Source of the DNA: a virus
Reading direction: 5' to 3' (one strand)
DNA: 21,878 bases
Virus record (IMG/VR): IMGVR_UViG_3300005536_000018
Span: 1-21,878 of that record
Below the pieces are notes generated by a model. It was not told the origin of the DNA. It did not search any database and worked only from the letters and a program-made list of their open reading frames with translations. Shown here in pieces: positions 5,783 through 12,024 of the stretch (positions are counted from its first letter, which is position 1; the number at the start of each line of letters is the position of its first letter). Position numbers and translations under genes: made by a program.

Positions 5783-6000
5783 TGCCGCCGCTGACGATCC
5801 GGCTGAACGACGGGCTCGACGAGCTCGCGCAACGGATCCTGGCGGGCGAGCTCACGATCGTGGTCGATCGGTGCACGGTTCCCGCCGTCGACGTCGAGAC
5901 CGTCCTCGATCTCGAGAGCCTGCACGGCCTCGCGCGCTGCTGCGACGCGCACCACTACACAGTCGAAGCCGCGCGAATTCGTCGCTGGCTGGACGTATGA
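5782..6000 (+). CDS. small protein with EAARxRRW tail, 72 aa, paralog of the 1953 gene
   Basis: ATG 5782 shares its A with the loader's TGA. The N-terminal half differs from the 1953-2168 protein (MPPLTIRLNDGLDELAQRIL...), but the C-terminal 28 residues carry the same pattern of leucines, Cys-Asp and the EAAR(I/V)RRW ending. The N-terminal half alternates charged and hydrophobic residues in an amphipathic way. The function is unknown. Its position between the helicase loader and the J-domain gene suggests a replication accessory or adaptor. Confidence 0.7.
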   Translation: MPPLTIRLNDGLDELAQRILAGELTIVVDRCTVPAVDVETVLDLESLHGLARCCDAHHYTVEAARIRRWLDV

Positions 6001-6671
6001 GCGACGACGCCACCCGCTATCCGCTCTCGTGGCCGCGCGGCTGGAAGCGGACGACGTTTCGCCGACAAGCGATGTTCAACAAAAAAGTCCGGCGCACGAA
6101 TCTCGACGGATCCCCGGCGCGGCCGCGCACCGAGAATCTGTCGGTCGGCGACGGCCTGCGGCGGTTGACCGACGAACTCCGGCGGCTCGGCGCGAGTAAC
6201 CCGGTCATCAGTAGCAACCTCCGCCGCAATCTGGACGGGAGCATCACGGCGGGGCAGGCGAAGATGCTCGCCGATCCCGGCATCGCGGTGTACTTCCGGT
6301 TGAATCAGCAACCCCTCGTCCTCGCCTGCGACAAGTGGAACAGCGCGGCCGACAACATGGCGGCGATCGCGGGGCACATCGAAGCGATCCGGACGCAGGA
6401 ACGCTATGGCGTCGGCTCGCTCGATCAGGCGTTCGCGGGCTATGCGGCGCTACCGCCGGTGGGCGGGACGCAGGGCGGCGACTGGCGCGCGGAGTTCGGC
6501 TTTGACCCGCTCGACCACCGCGTGACGCTCGAGAGTGTGGAGTTGCGGTATCGGTTGCTCTTGAAATCCCGGCATCCGGACGCGGGTGGGAGTCACGATG
6601 CCGTCGTGCGGTTGAACCGCGCGCGCGATGAGGCCCGGGCGTACTTCAAAGCGGAGGCGCAACCCACATGA
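5997..6671 (+). CDS. J-domain (DnaJ-like) phage protein
   Basis: The start is ATG 5997, overlapping the previous stop as ATGA. Earlier codons in this frame are shadows of the previous gene. The 224-residue product begins RYPLSWPRGWKRT and contains VYFRLNQQPLVLACDKW, then NMAAIAGHIEAIRTQERYGV. These segments are typical of a family found in phage and plasmid replication regions. The C-terminal third (about 161-220) is a J-like domain: the HPD motif is at 193-195 (KSRHPDAGGSH), preceded by a helix II-like RYRLLLK and followed by a helix III-like LNRARDEARAY. J-domains stimulate Hsp70 ATPase. In lambda, host DnaJ/DnaK free the helicase from the initiator complex, so a phage J-protein here would make that step phage-encoded. 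The family match is from memory of its motifs, and the role is inferred. Confidence 0.8.
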   Translation: MSDDATRYPLSWPRGWKRTTFRRQAMFNKKVRRTNLDGSPARPRTENLSVGDGLRRLTDELRRLGASNPVISSNLRRNLDGSITAGQAKMLADPGIAVYFRLNQQPLVLACDKWNSAADNMAAIAGHIEAIRTQERYGVGSLDQAFAGYAALPPVGGTQGGDWRAEFGFDPLDHRVTLESVELRYRLLLKSRHPDAGGSHDAVVRLNRARDEARAYFKAEAQPT

Positions 6672-6904
6672 CCACGACGTGCGTGATCACGTCGGTTGCG
6701 CTGACGGCCTACGGCCTCTGGTTAACGCACGTGTGTCGGTGGGCACTCAAGGAAGGGCGGCGACAAGCTCAGAAGCACGCGGATGCGGACGCGGCTCTCG
6801 CGAAAGCCAGGAAAGAATTTGCGGCCGCCCAGGCCGCGCGGCGATCGCTGCCGCTCGTGATCCTCGCGGTCGCCGTGGGGTATGCCCACCAGGCCAAGAA
6901 CTGA
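6668..6904 (+). CDS. small membrane protein, 78 aa
   Basis: ATG 6668 overlaps the J-protein stop (ATGA). An N-terminal hydrophobic helix (VITSVALTAYGLWLTHVC), a charged helical middle (KEGRRQAQKHADADAALAKA) and a second hydrophobic helix near the end (LPLVILAVAVGYA) suggest a two-span protein with a cytoplasmic coiled loop. No family was recognised. It could anchor replication complexes to the membrane, but nothing specific supports this. Confidence 0.6.
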   Translation: MTTTCVITSVALTAYGLWLTHVCRWALKEGRRQAQKHADADAALAKARKEFAAAQAARRSLPLVILAVAVGYAHQAKN

Positions 6905-6907
6905 TCA

Positions 6908-7015
6908 ATGGCGACCAAGACGTACGACGACGAAGAGACGTTTTTGACGCGCAGGGGCAATCGAGGTGACTCCCATCGGTTCCAGTCCTCCGCGTCCAGC
7001 ATCGAGGTGGCGTGA
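6908..7015 (+). CDS. possible small protein, 35 aa
   Basis: The ATG at 6908 comes three bases after the previous stop, and the stop overlaps the next gene's ATG (TGATG), which supports translation. The product is polar (MATKTYDDEETFLTRRGNRG...). Its KTYDDEET resembles KTHDDDET in the 17195-17557 protein. Its DNA also contains a 15-base segment (TTTTGACGCGCAGGG, 6942-6956) found again at 20562-20576. No known motif was seen. Confidence 0.45.
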   Translation: MATKTYDDEETFLTRRGNRGDSHRFQSSASSIEVA

Positions 7016-7731
7016 TGGAAAGCACGACGACAGTCCGACCCGATCTCGAAACCCTACCGCCGCGTTTGCGAAAATTGCCGGTCGATGTGCGCGGTTATCC
7101 GGTGCCGTGGTTTGTCGCGTGGGTTGACGGGCCCGACGGGCCGGAGACGGTGCCGGATTTTCGCGTCGTCGATGCGCGGAAGTTTCGCGCCGCCGTGAAG
7201 CTCAAGCTCTGTTGGGTGTGCGGCGAACCGCTCGGCCGGTGGCTCGCGTTTCCGATCGGGCCGATGTGCGCGATCACGCGGACGATCAGCGAGCCGCCGT
7301 CGCATGTCGAGTGCGCGGAATGGTCGGTGCGCAATTGCCCGTTCCTGTCGCAGCCGAAGATGGTGCGCCGCGACGACAACTTGCCCGCCGACGCCACGGA
7401 ACCGGCGGGCTTCGGGATCAAACGCAACCCCGGCGTGATGTGCCTCTGGGTGACGCGGTCGTTCGAGCTGTTCAACGACGGCCGCGGCAAACCGCTGATC
7501 ACGATCGGGAATCCCGATCGGGTCATGTGGTGGTGTGAAGGCCGCACGGCGACCCGCGCCGAAGTGGATGCCTCCGTCGAGAGCGGCTTGCCGATCCTGA
7601 TGGGCGACGCGCAGCGCGAAGGGAAGTTCGCCGTGGAATCGCTCGGCCGGTTCTACGAACGGGCGAAGGCGCTCTTTCCGGCGCCGACGCTCGAAAGGGG
7701 AGACAACGACCGTGACGCATCAGCCGGTTGA
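7015..7731 (+). CDS. zinc-knuckle phage protein of unknown function, 238 aa
   Basis: ATG 7015 is chosen over GTG 7012 because GAGGTGG ends four bases before it. The motifs match a widespread family of phage proteins of unknown role. An N-terminal RLRKLPVDVRGYPVPWFVAW is followed by a CWVCG zinc pair (Cys66, Cys69) and GPMCAITRT (Cys85). Then come SEPPSHVECAEW and NCPFL with two further cysteines, and KRNPGVMCLWVTRSF. The C-terminal part (MWWCEGRTATRAEVDASVESG) is alpha/beta. The cysteine layout suggests zinc binding rather than catalysis. Family recognition is confident, function is not. Its 3' end overlaps the 7712 mini-gene. Confidence 0.8.
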   Translation: MESTTTVRPDLETLPPRLRKLPVDVRGYPVPWFVAWVDGPDGPETVPDFRVVDARKFRAAVKLKLCWVCGEPLGRWLAFPIGPMCAITRTISEPPSHVECAEWSVRNCPFLSQPKMVRRDDNLPADATEPAGFGIKRNPGVMCLWVTRSFELFNDGRGKPLITIGNPDRVMWWCEGRTATRAEVDASVESGLPILMGDAQREGKFAVESLGRFYERAKALFPAPTLERGDNDRDASAG

Positions 7732-7801
7732 CGTACGCGGAGGACTGGAGACGCCCAGTACACCCGCGATTCCCCTGCGCGCCGAAGGTTCGTCGTCGTG
7801 A
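7712..7801 (+). CDS. 29-residue mini-gene, mostly the shared C-terminal peptide
   Basis: GTG 7712 has AAAGGGGAG at 7694-7702 and a 9-base spacer. Its TGA (7799-7801) overlaps the GTG of the next gene. After only eight unique residues (MTHQPVDV) the product is the peptide RGGLETPSTPAIPLRAEGSS plus a final Ser. Closely similar peptides end the proteins at 13244-13570 and 17195-17557. The ribosome site, the GTGA overlap and the conserved reading frame of the repeat support translation. Function unknown. It may act in translation of the downstream gene or as a stand-alone peptide. Confidence 0.6.
   Translation: MTHQPVDVRGGLETPSTPAIPLRAEGSSS
7735..7801 (+). repeat. tail repeat, copy 1 of 3
   Basis: A 67-base segment. 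The 21 bases at 7735-7755 (core GCGGAGGACTGGAGACGCC) are identical to copy 3, and GCGCGCCGAAGG is identical to copy 2. Similarity to copy 3 extends a further 10 bases to the left. The segment ends on the stop codon of the mini-gene. Confidence 0.85.
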
Positions 7802-8079
7802 GCCATAAGTCCGTAACGGATCTCATCCTCGGCGGCTGGCGCGCCCGACGGGGTGACGATCCGCCGTCCTCAACCGGCACGCTGACGTGGCACCACACCG
7901 AACTCGGCCGGCGTACGAATGACGACCGGTACCGGATCGTGCGGCACGGGGACGGCTGGGTCCTGCTCGATGCGGAGTGGAACGACCTGGGCGTCGCGCG
8001 CACGATCGAGGAAGCGCAGCAGCTCGCCGAACGGCTGGCGAGACGTTCGGCCCACACGACACCGGAGGCGCAGCCATGA
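7798..8079 (+). CDS. unknown protein, 93 aa
   Basis: GTG 7798 overlaps the mini-gene stop as GTGA. After a basic start (MSHKSVTDLILGGWRARRG), residues about 30-80 look like one small domain with short beta strands (YRIVRHGDGWVLLDAEW) and a helix (TIEEAQQLAERLARR). The strand-strand-helix pattern resembles small single-sheet DNA- or protein-binding domains. No family was recognised. It overlaps the next gene by ATGA. Confidence 0.65.
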   Translation: MSHKSVTDLILGGWRARRGDDPPSSTGTLTWHHTELGRRTNDDRYRIVRHGDGWVLLDAEWNDLGVARTIEEAQQLAERLARRSAHTTPEAQP

Positions 8080-8303
8080 CCCGCCGTACGACGCCCCTGA
8101 AGACGGCCGACCAACTCCAGCGCGAGATCGCGTACTTCGCGGCCCAACTCCAGCGCACGACGTCGCGCGATCGGATTGCCCGGGCGCACGCAGCGATTCG
8201 CCTCCGGGAACGGCAACTCGCCGACGTCCGGCGGGCGACGCTTCCACGTGGAACGTCCGACAGCGTCGGACCTGTCGGACTGTCGGACCCTGTCGAACCA
8301 TGA
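8076..8303 (+). CDS. small basic helical protein, 75 aa
   Basis: ATG 8076 overlaps the previous stop (ATGA). The first 50 residues are helical and arginine-rich (TADQLQREIAYFAAQLQRTT and RIARAHAAIRLRERQLADV), suggesting a coiled coil. The end (TLPRGTSDSVGPVGLSDPVEP) is encoded by the palindrome and GTCGGAC repeats at 8242-8288, so the DNA there may matter more than the peptide. No family was recognised. Confidence 0.6.
   Translation: MTRRTTPLKTADQLQREIAYFAAQLQRTTSRDRIARAHAAIRLRERQLADVRRATLPRGTSDSVGPVGLSDPVEP
8242..8253. promoter_or_regulatory. parS-like palindrome
   Basis: TTCCACGTGGAA is a perfect 12-base palindrome. It equals the core of the 16-base ParB-binding site form TGTTCCACGTGGAACA, with 13 of 16 positions matching when the flanks are included. 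The window shows no ParA or ParB gene, so host ParB or a different palindrome-binding protein would be needed. Confidence 0.35.
8255..8288. repeat. GTCGGAC repeat cluster
   Basis: GTCCGAC (8255-8261) faces GTCGGAC (8265-8271), a 7-bp inverted repeat with 3 bases between. Further GTCGGAC copies follow at 8274-8280 and 8282-8288. The 16 bases at 8265-8280 are the exact reverse complement of both 8628-8643 and 8649-8664. Confidence 0.7.
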
Positions 8304-8821
8304 GAGAGCCCGGCTGGATCACGAAGGCGGAAGCGGCGGCGTTGAACCACTGCGACCCGCGCACGATCGAGCGCAAGGCGGCGGCCGGGAAAATTGCCTC
8401 CACGGCGCGTCCGGGGTTTCCGACGCTCTACTGGCAGGCCGACGTCGAGAAGTTGCAGCAGACGGGCACCGGCGAGGTCCGGACGGGCGTTTTAGAACCG
8501 GGTCCGGCCGGGAACGGGAACGGGTCACACACATCGGATGTGTCGAACGCACAGATCGCGCGTGTGCCGGACCCTGTTCACCAGCTCTGCGCCCTCTTGG
8601 TCCAACTGCTCACGGCCGGTCCGATCGGTCCGACAGGTCCGACCGGTGGTCCGACAGGTCCGACACCGCCGACCGTGTACGTGACGGTGCAGGAGGCCGC
8701 CGCGATCCTGGGGTTGCCGCAAGTGGACGTCCGGCGACTGGTGGACGAGGGCGATCTGAAGGCACGGCTGACCGGCCGTGGCGGGATGCGGATTCGACGG
8801 AAGGATTTGGAGGCGTTATGA
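8300..8821 (+). CDS. double-HTH protein with collagen-like linker
   Basis: ATG 8300 overlaps the previous stop (ATGA). The 173-residue product has two separate excisionase/MerR-like units. Unit 1 (about 6-52) reads WITKAEAAALNHCDPRTIERKAAAGKI, then a strand ending YWQADVEKL. Unit 2 (about 126-173) reads VYVTVQEAAAILGLPQVDVRRLVDEG, then MRIRRKDLEAL. Between them lies a flexible Gly/Asn/Pro linker, a short helix (VHQLCALLVQLL) and the collagen-like run GPIGPTGPTGGPTGPT (108-122). Each unit type normally binds DNA alone in small excisionases, so this protein may hold two DNA sites or bend DNA. Unit 2 resembles the C-terminus of the next protein, suggesting domain duplication. Confidence 0.75.
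   Translation: MREPGWITKAEAAALNHCDPRTIERKAAAGKIASTARPGFPTLYWQADVEKLQQTGTGEVRTGVLEPGPAGNGNGSHTSDVSNAQIARVPDPVHQLCALLVQLLTAGPIGPTGPTGGPTGPTPPTVYVTVQEAAAILGLPQVDVRRLVDEGDLKARLTGRGGMRIRRKDLEAL
8628..8664. repeat. GTCCGAC tandem repeats encoding the Gly-Pro-Thr run
   Basis: The 16-base unit GTCCGACAGGTCCGAC is present at 8628-8643 and 8649-8664. Both are inverted relative to 8265-8280. The run encodes the collagen-like linker, so its repetition could come from protein constraint, but that does not explain the inverted copy in another gene. Confidence 0.7.
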
Positions 8822-9366
8822 GCGCGTTGAAGGAGCTGAAGGACTCCGCGGAGGCCCTCGCCCGGCGGTTCGCCACGTCGCCGTCCGTCGCGTCCGCGGA
8901 CGCGCGCGATTCATGCCGGGCGCGCACGATGCGGCTCGTGAAAACCGGGCGGCTGGTCCGCGCAGCCTGCGAGCGCTGCGGGGCCGAGAAGGTCCAGGCC
9001 CACCACGAAAACTATCGGCGGCCCGACTTCGTGCGGTGGCTGTGTCACAAGTGCCACCACGGCGTGCATCATCGCGGGTGGCTGTTACCCCTCCGACTCC
9101 CGACCCGTCCCACTGATGACGAGGCCGCGCGGTGGATCGCGGGCGGGTTGATGCGTGGGATTGCGGATGCGGCGGACGCGGCGGAGAAACTGGCGGAGGA
9201 GGCGGAGCGTCGTGGCGGCGCGCGGCTGTATCTCACGCTGGCGGAGGCGTCCGCATTGACGGGCCTGTCTGAACGGGTGTTGCGCCGGAAGTGCCGGGAC
9301 GGGTCGCTGCCGGCGATCAGGGACGTGGCGTGGAAGATCAAGCGGACGGATCTGGAGCAGCTCTGA
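8818..9366 (+). CDS. HNH-like zinc domain fused to excisionase-type HTH
   Basis: ATG 8818 overlaps the previous stop (ATGA). The 182-residue protein has an N-terminal helix, then an HNH/zinc domain. Cys51-x2-Cys54 (CERCG), His62-His63 in QAHHENYRRPD, then WLCHKCHHGVHH with Cys76, Cys79 and several histidines give the usual CxxC-HH-CxxCH-H order. A helical connector (WIAGGLMRGIADAADAAEKL) leads to an HTH unit at about 136-182 (LYLTLAEASALTGLSERVLR, then WKIKRTDLEQL), which is paralogous to the end of the preceding protein. Adding a sequence-reading HTH to an HNH fold would suit a targeted nicking or cutting enzyme. Alternatively the zinc domain may be a non-catalytic binder. The fusion is clear from sequence, the activity is not. 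Confidence 0.75.
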   Translation: MSALKELKDSAEALARRFATSPSVASADARDSCRARTMRLVKTGRLVRAACERCGAEKVQAHHENYRRPDFVRWLCHKCHHGVHHRGWLLPLRLPTRPTDDEAARWIAGGLMRGIADAADAAEKLAEEAERRGGARLYLTLAEASALTGLSERVLRRKCRDGSLPAIRDVAWKIKRTDLEQL

Positions 9367-10100
9367 TGCTGGTCGATCGCGCGCGCCTGCAGGCCATTCG
9401 CGCGTTGTGCCGGACGATGCCCCGCTTCCGCGCGGGGAAACGCCTCTGGAGCCAGGCCGACGATCGCGAGCTGCGGCGGACCTTTCCGCACACGGACACG
9501 GCCACGCTCGCGCAGCAGTTGCGACGGACCTACACCTCGACCTGCGGGCGAGCCGCGAAGTTAGGCCTCCACAAGAGCGCGGCGTATCTCGCGCGCCATC
9601 GGCGCACCGGAGCCAACCGGCTGCGGACGTGTGGCGCCCCATTCAGATTTCAGCCAGGTCACGTCTCGGCGAACAAAGGCCTGCGGCGTCCGGGCTACGC
9701 GCCGGGTCACATGAAGGAGACGCAATTCAAGAAGGGCGGGCTACCGCGGAACTACATGCCGGTCGGCAGCACGCGCACCTGCGACGGGTACGTGTACGTG
9801 AAAGTCGCCGACGTCCGCTACGTGCCCTACACGGTCAACTGGCTGCCGCTCCACATCATCGAGTGGGAGCGCGTCAACGGTCCGCTGCCAGCCGGGCATG
9901 CGCTCGCGTTTCGCAACCACGATCGCACGGACCTCCGGCTCGAGAACCTCGAGTGCATCACCCGGCGGGAGTTGATGGCGCGCAACAGCGTCCATAACCT
10001 GCCCGCGCCGCTGAAGCAGACCGTGCAGCTGCTCGGCGCGCTCAACCGTCAGCTTCGAAGGAGAACCCGCGATGCGGAACAAGATCGACGATCTGCGTAA
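9366..10100 (+). CDS. HNH homing-type endonuclease
   Basis: ATG 9366 shares its A with the previous TGA. The 244-residue product has three parts. The N-terminal part resembles a SANT/Myb-like helical domain (WSQADDRELRRTFPHTDTAT, 28-47). A middle segment rich in glycine and lysine (FQPGHVSANKGLRR, FKKGGLPRNY) resembles the DNA-contacting insert common in these enzymes. The C-terminal HNH_3-type core has His163, Asn171-Gly-Pro, Gly177-His178 and the ENLECITRRELM end. Free-standing HNH enzymes of this type are often homing endonucleases that spread between phages. The end overlaps the next gene by 29 bases, which is more than usual here. Confidence 0.85.
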   Translation: MLVDRARLQAIRALCRTMPRFRAGKRLWSQADDRELRRTFPHTDTATLAQQLRRTYTSTCGRAAKLGLHKSAAYLARHRRTGANRLRTCGAPFRFQPGHVSANKGLRRPGYAPGHMKETQFKKGGLPRNYMPVGSTRTCDGYVYVKVADVRYVPYTVNWLPLHIIEWERVNGPLPAGHALAFRNHDRTDLRLENLECITRRELMARNSVHNLPAPLKQTVQLLGALNRQLRRRTRDAEQDRRSA

Positions 10101-10326
10101 TCACCTCTTCGAAACGCTCGAGGCGCTGAAGGATGACGAGAAACCGATGGACTTGGATCGCGCGCGCGCGATCGCCGAGGTCGCGAAGGTGATCGTGGAC
10201 TCCGCGAAGGTCGAAGTCGACTTCCTGAAAGTGACCGGCGCCGCGCGGAGCACGGACTTCCTGCCGGACGGCAGCGACCTGACGGCGCCCACCAGCCGGC
10301 GATTGAACGGGAAGCCCGTCCAGTGA
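10072..10326 (+). CDS. small helical phage protein, 84 aa
   Basis: ATG 10072 has AAGGAG at 10058-10063 with an 8-base spacer. MRNKIDDLRNHLFETLEALK followed by DLDRARAIAEVAKVIVDSAK and VEVDFLKVTG matches a pattern seen in small podovirus and Mu-like phage proteins of unknown function: a helical hairpin followed by a disordered tail. The helical part suggests a dimerising adaptor. Function unknown. Confidence 0.75.
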   Translation: MRNKIDDLRNHLFETLEALKDDEKPMDLDRARAIAEVAKVIVDSAKVEVDFLKVTGAARSTDFLPDGSDLTAPTSRRLNGKPVQ

Positions 10327-10595
10327 TGCCCGATGATGTCGATCTTCCCCTCGATCGCTGCGACGTCCTGACCGCTGCGCATACGCACGAATCCCGTGGC
10401 TACCTGCAGGCGCGATTGTCCGCGCTGTCGAAGCTGCTCCGGGAGGAAGCGCCGCGGGATCTGACGCGGGTCGAAGTCGCCGCCATCATCCCGGGCAAGG
10501 CGCCGGCCGGCTGTCCGCAGAACCGCGTGCGCGGGCGGATCTTGCGCGCGTTGAACGACGCGGGCTTCACCGTGGGGGGGAAGCGCTGCACATGA
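10326..10595 (+). CDS. unknown protein, 89 aa
   Basis: ATG 10326 overlaps the previous TGA (TGATG). A GTG at 10323 would add one residue. The central part (LQARLSALSKLLREEAPRDL, then VEVAAIIPGKAPAGCPQNRV) and the end (RGRILRALNDAGFTVGGKRC) fit a compact helical domain, possibly a winged HTH, since RVRGRILRALNDAGF looks like a recognition helix before a strand. No family was confirmed. Confidence 0.6.
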   Translation: MPDDVDLPLDRCDVLTAAHTHESRGYLQARLSALSKLLREEAPRDLTRVEVAAIIPGKAPAGCPQNRVRGRILRALNDAGFTVGGKRCT

Positions 10596-10783
10596 ACGAC
10601 GACCGCGCCCGCCTGGCCGCCATCATGATGGAGCCGGACGACCGCCGCCAGGTCGCGTTGATTCGCGAGTACTGGCACGACGCGGACCGCTCCGATCGGA
10701 CGCCGCGGGAATTTCTATATTTGCACCTCGGCATCGTCACGGGGATCTGTGACCGGCTCCTCGGCGACGGCACGGTGCATTAG
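10592..10783 (+). CDS. small acidic protein, 63 aa
   Basis: ATG 10592 overlaps the previous TGA (ATGA). It reads MNDDRARLAAIMMEPDDRRQ, then helical segments around REYWHDADRSD and FLYLHLGIVTGICDRLL. No motif was recognised. It is part of a run of four small genes at the end of the plus-strand accessory block. Confidence 0.6.
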   Translation: MNDDRARLAAIMMEPDDRRQVALIREYWHDADRSDRTPREFLYLHLGIVTGICDRLLGDGTVH

Positions 10784-10787
10784 GGCC

Positions 10788-11234
10788 ATGGCCGACCGCA
10801 AGCCGAAGCTGCCGGGGGATCCGCGTCGCGCGACCACCACGGTGAAGTATCGCGACCCGGCCGATCGGATCGTCGAAGTCGATCGAGCCGACGTCAGGGC
10901 GCGGATTGTCGCCGCCCTCGCCGTCCACCAGCCGCTCTTCAAATGGGAACTCCGCGAACAGCTGCACATCGCGGAATACGTGATCTACCGCGAGCTGCAG
11001 ACGCTGCGTCTGACCGGGAAGGTCAAGGCCGTCGGCCGACGGCTGACCGATCGCAAGTGGGCGCCAGTGGATTGGCAGCCGGCGCTGGTGAAAGCCACGG
11101 CGCCGATCTACCCCAACGAACACACCGCGATCCGTGAGCAGAAACCGGCGCCAGCGAGCGATTCGTGGTGGACGCGGCCGACGCTGACGCGGGAGCAGTT
11201 CCAGGAGCGGGCCCGACGGCGGGCGGATGGCTAA
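10788..11234 (+). CDS. winged-helix-like protein, 148 aa
   Basis: The ATG at 10788 follows the previous stop by four bases, with TAGGG upstream. An earlier in-frame start would run far into the previous gene. The basic N-terminus leads to RADVRARIVAALAVHQPLFKW, then ELREQLHIAEYVIYRELQTL and RLTGKVKAVGRRLTDRKWAP. This helix-turn-helix plus beta-wing order resembles MarR- or GntR-like winged helices. The C-terminus is proline-rich with an Arg-rich end. Its stop (TAA 11232-11234) overlaps the opposite-strand stop (TAG on 11233-11231), so the two convergent genes share their last bases. Confidence 0.65.
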   Translation: MADRKPKLPGDPRRATTTVKYRDPADRIVEVDRADVRARIVAALAVHQPLFKWELREQLHIAEYVIYRELQTLRLTGKVKAVGRRLTDRKWAPVDWQPALVKATAPIYPNEHTAIREQKPAPASDSWWTRPTLTREQFQERARRRADG

Positions 11235-11632
11235 CGCTTGCCGGTCGCGACGTTCGCGCGGACCTTGGATCCCTTGGAGGGCTTGACGGTCGCCCACTTC
11301 GCCGGGTCGCCGGTCTCCGTACTGTCGATCAGCACCTTCAGCGCAAACCCCTGATCCACGCCGCCGGCGACGAGCAGCGCGACGATCGTGTCGGGGTTCA
11401 ACCAGCTCTCGCCCTTGCGTTCGCAGTGCAGGACGTCGTAGCCGAGACAGGTCACGCCCTCACCCTTTTTCAGACCCGCCGCCAGCAGCCGGGCGTCAAT
11501 CTGCTTGCGGAGCGCCTTCTCGACGTCGACGAGCGGCGCGACCGGCGCGATCTGCGCCTCGAGCCGTCGCTGTTTCCGGACCAGCGGCGGGAGATCCACG
11601 AGCGCGGCGTACGCGGTGTAGTCCTTCAGCAT
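11231..11632 (-). CDS. coiled-coil phage protein, 133 aa, minus strand
   Basis: Minus-strand ATG at 11632, overlapping the previous gene's stop (TGATG). Upstream codons of the same frame are shadows of the 11632-12024 gene. The first 50 residues (LPPLVRKQRRLEAQIAPVAP, VDVEKALRKQI) form a helical coiled stretch. The rest is a beta/alpha domain (GVTCLGYDVLHCERKGESW, then NPDTIVALLVAGGVDQGFAL) with a basic tail. Similar architectures occur in small phage proteins with an N-terminal coiled coil and a C-terminal domain of unknown function. It is the last gene of the inverted block. Confidence 0.65.
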   Translation of the reverse strand: MLKDYTAYAALVDLPPLVRKQRRLEAQIAPVAPLVDVEKALRKQIDARLLAAGLKKGEGVTCLGYDVLHCERKGESWLNPDTIVALLVAGGVDQGFALKVLIDSTETGDPAKWATVKPSKGSKVRANVATGKR

Positions 11633-12024
11633 CAGACGGGACTCGTCGCCGGCGCCGCCGGTGTGTACCGCCCAGACTGGCCGCTGAACATCCAGTGCCA
11701 TGTGCGCGGCGTCGGCAGGTTCTCGGCCTCTGGCGTCCATTCCTCGTACGCCACGCTCGTCGCCCAGAACGTGTCCGAGCCGTCGAGCATGACCTTCAGA
11801 TTCGCGCGCCCGCTGCCGTCCGTCGCGACGACCATCGCCGGGCAGATGTCGCCCGCGTGGACGTCGTTGCCGATGTGCGCCTGCGCGCCGGCCGGCCACT
11901 GTGGCACGTCCGAACGCATTCGCTCGGCAATGCTCGAGCCCGTCGTGCGGCGCCGCATGACTTCCGCGGCGCTCTGCTCGTCGAACACGAAATACACGAT
12001 CCGTCCGCACACGAGTCCGTCCAT
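11632..12024 (-). CDS. widespread phage protein of unknown function, 130 aa, minus strand
   Basis: Minus-strand ATG at 12024, coupled to the upstream stop by TGATG. The product opens MDGLVCGRIVYFVF and later has ICPAMVVATDGSGRANLKVML, DTFWATSVAYEE and TWHWMFSGQ. This order (GRIVYFV, PA-VV, DG, WATSV-Y-E, TWHW) matches a small family common in tailed phages, with the middle of this copy enlarged by about 30 residues. It is beta-rich and possibly a small accessory structural or regulatory protein. The role is unknown. Confidence 0.7.
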   Translation of the reverse strand: MDGLVCGRIVYFVFDEQSAAEVMRRRTTGSSIAERMRSDVPQWPAGAQAHIGNDVHAGDICPAMVVATDGSGRANLKVMLDGSDTFWATSVAYEEWTPEAENLPTPRTWHWMFSGQSGRYTPAAPATSPV

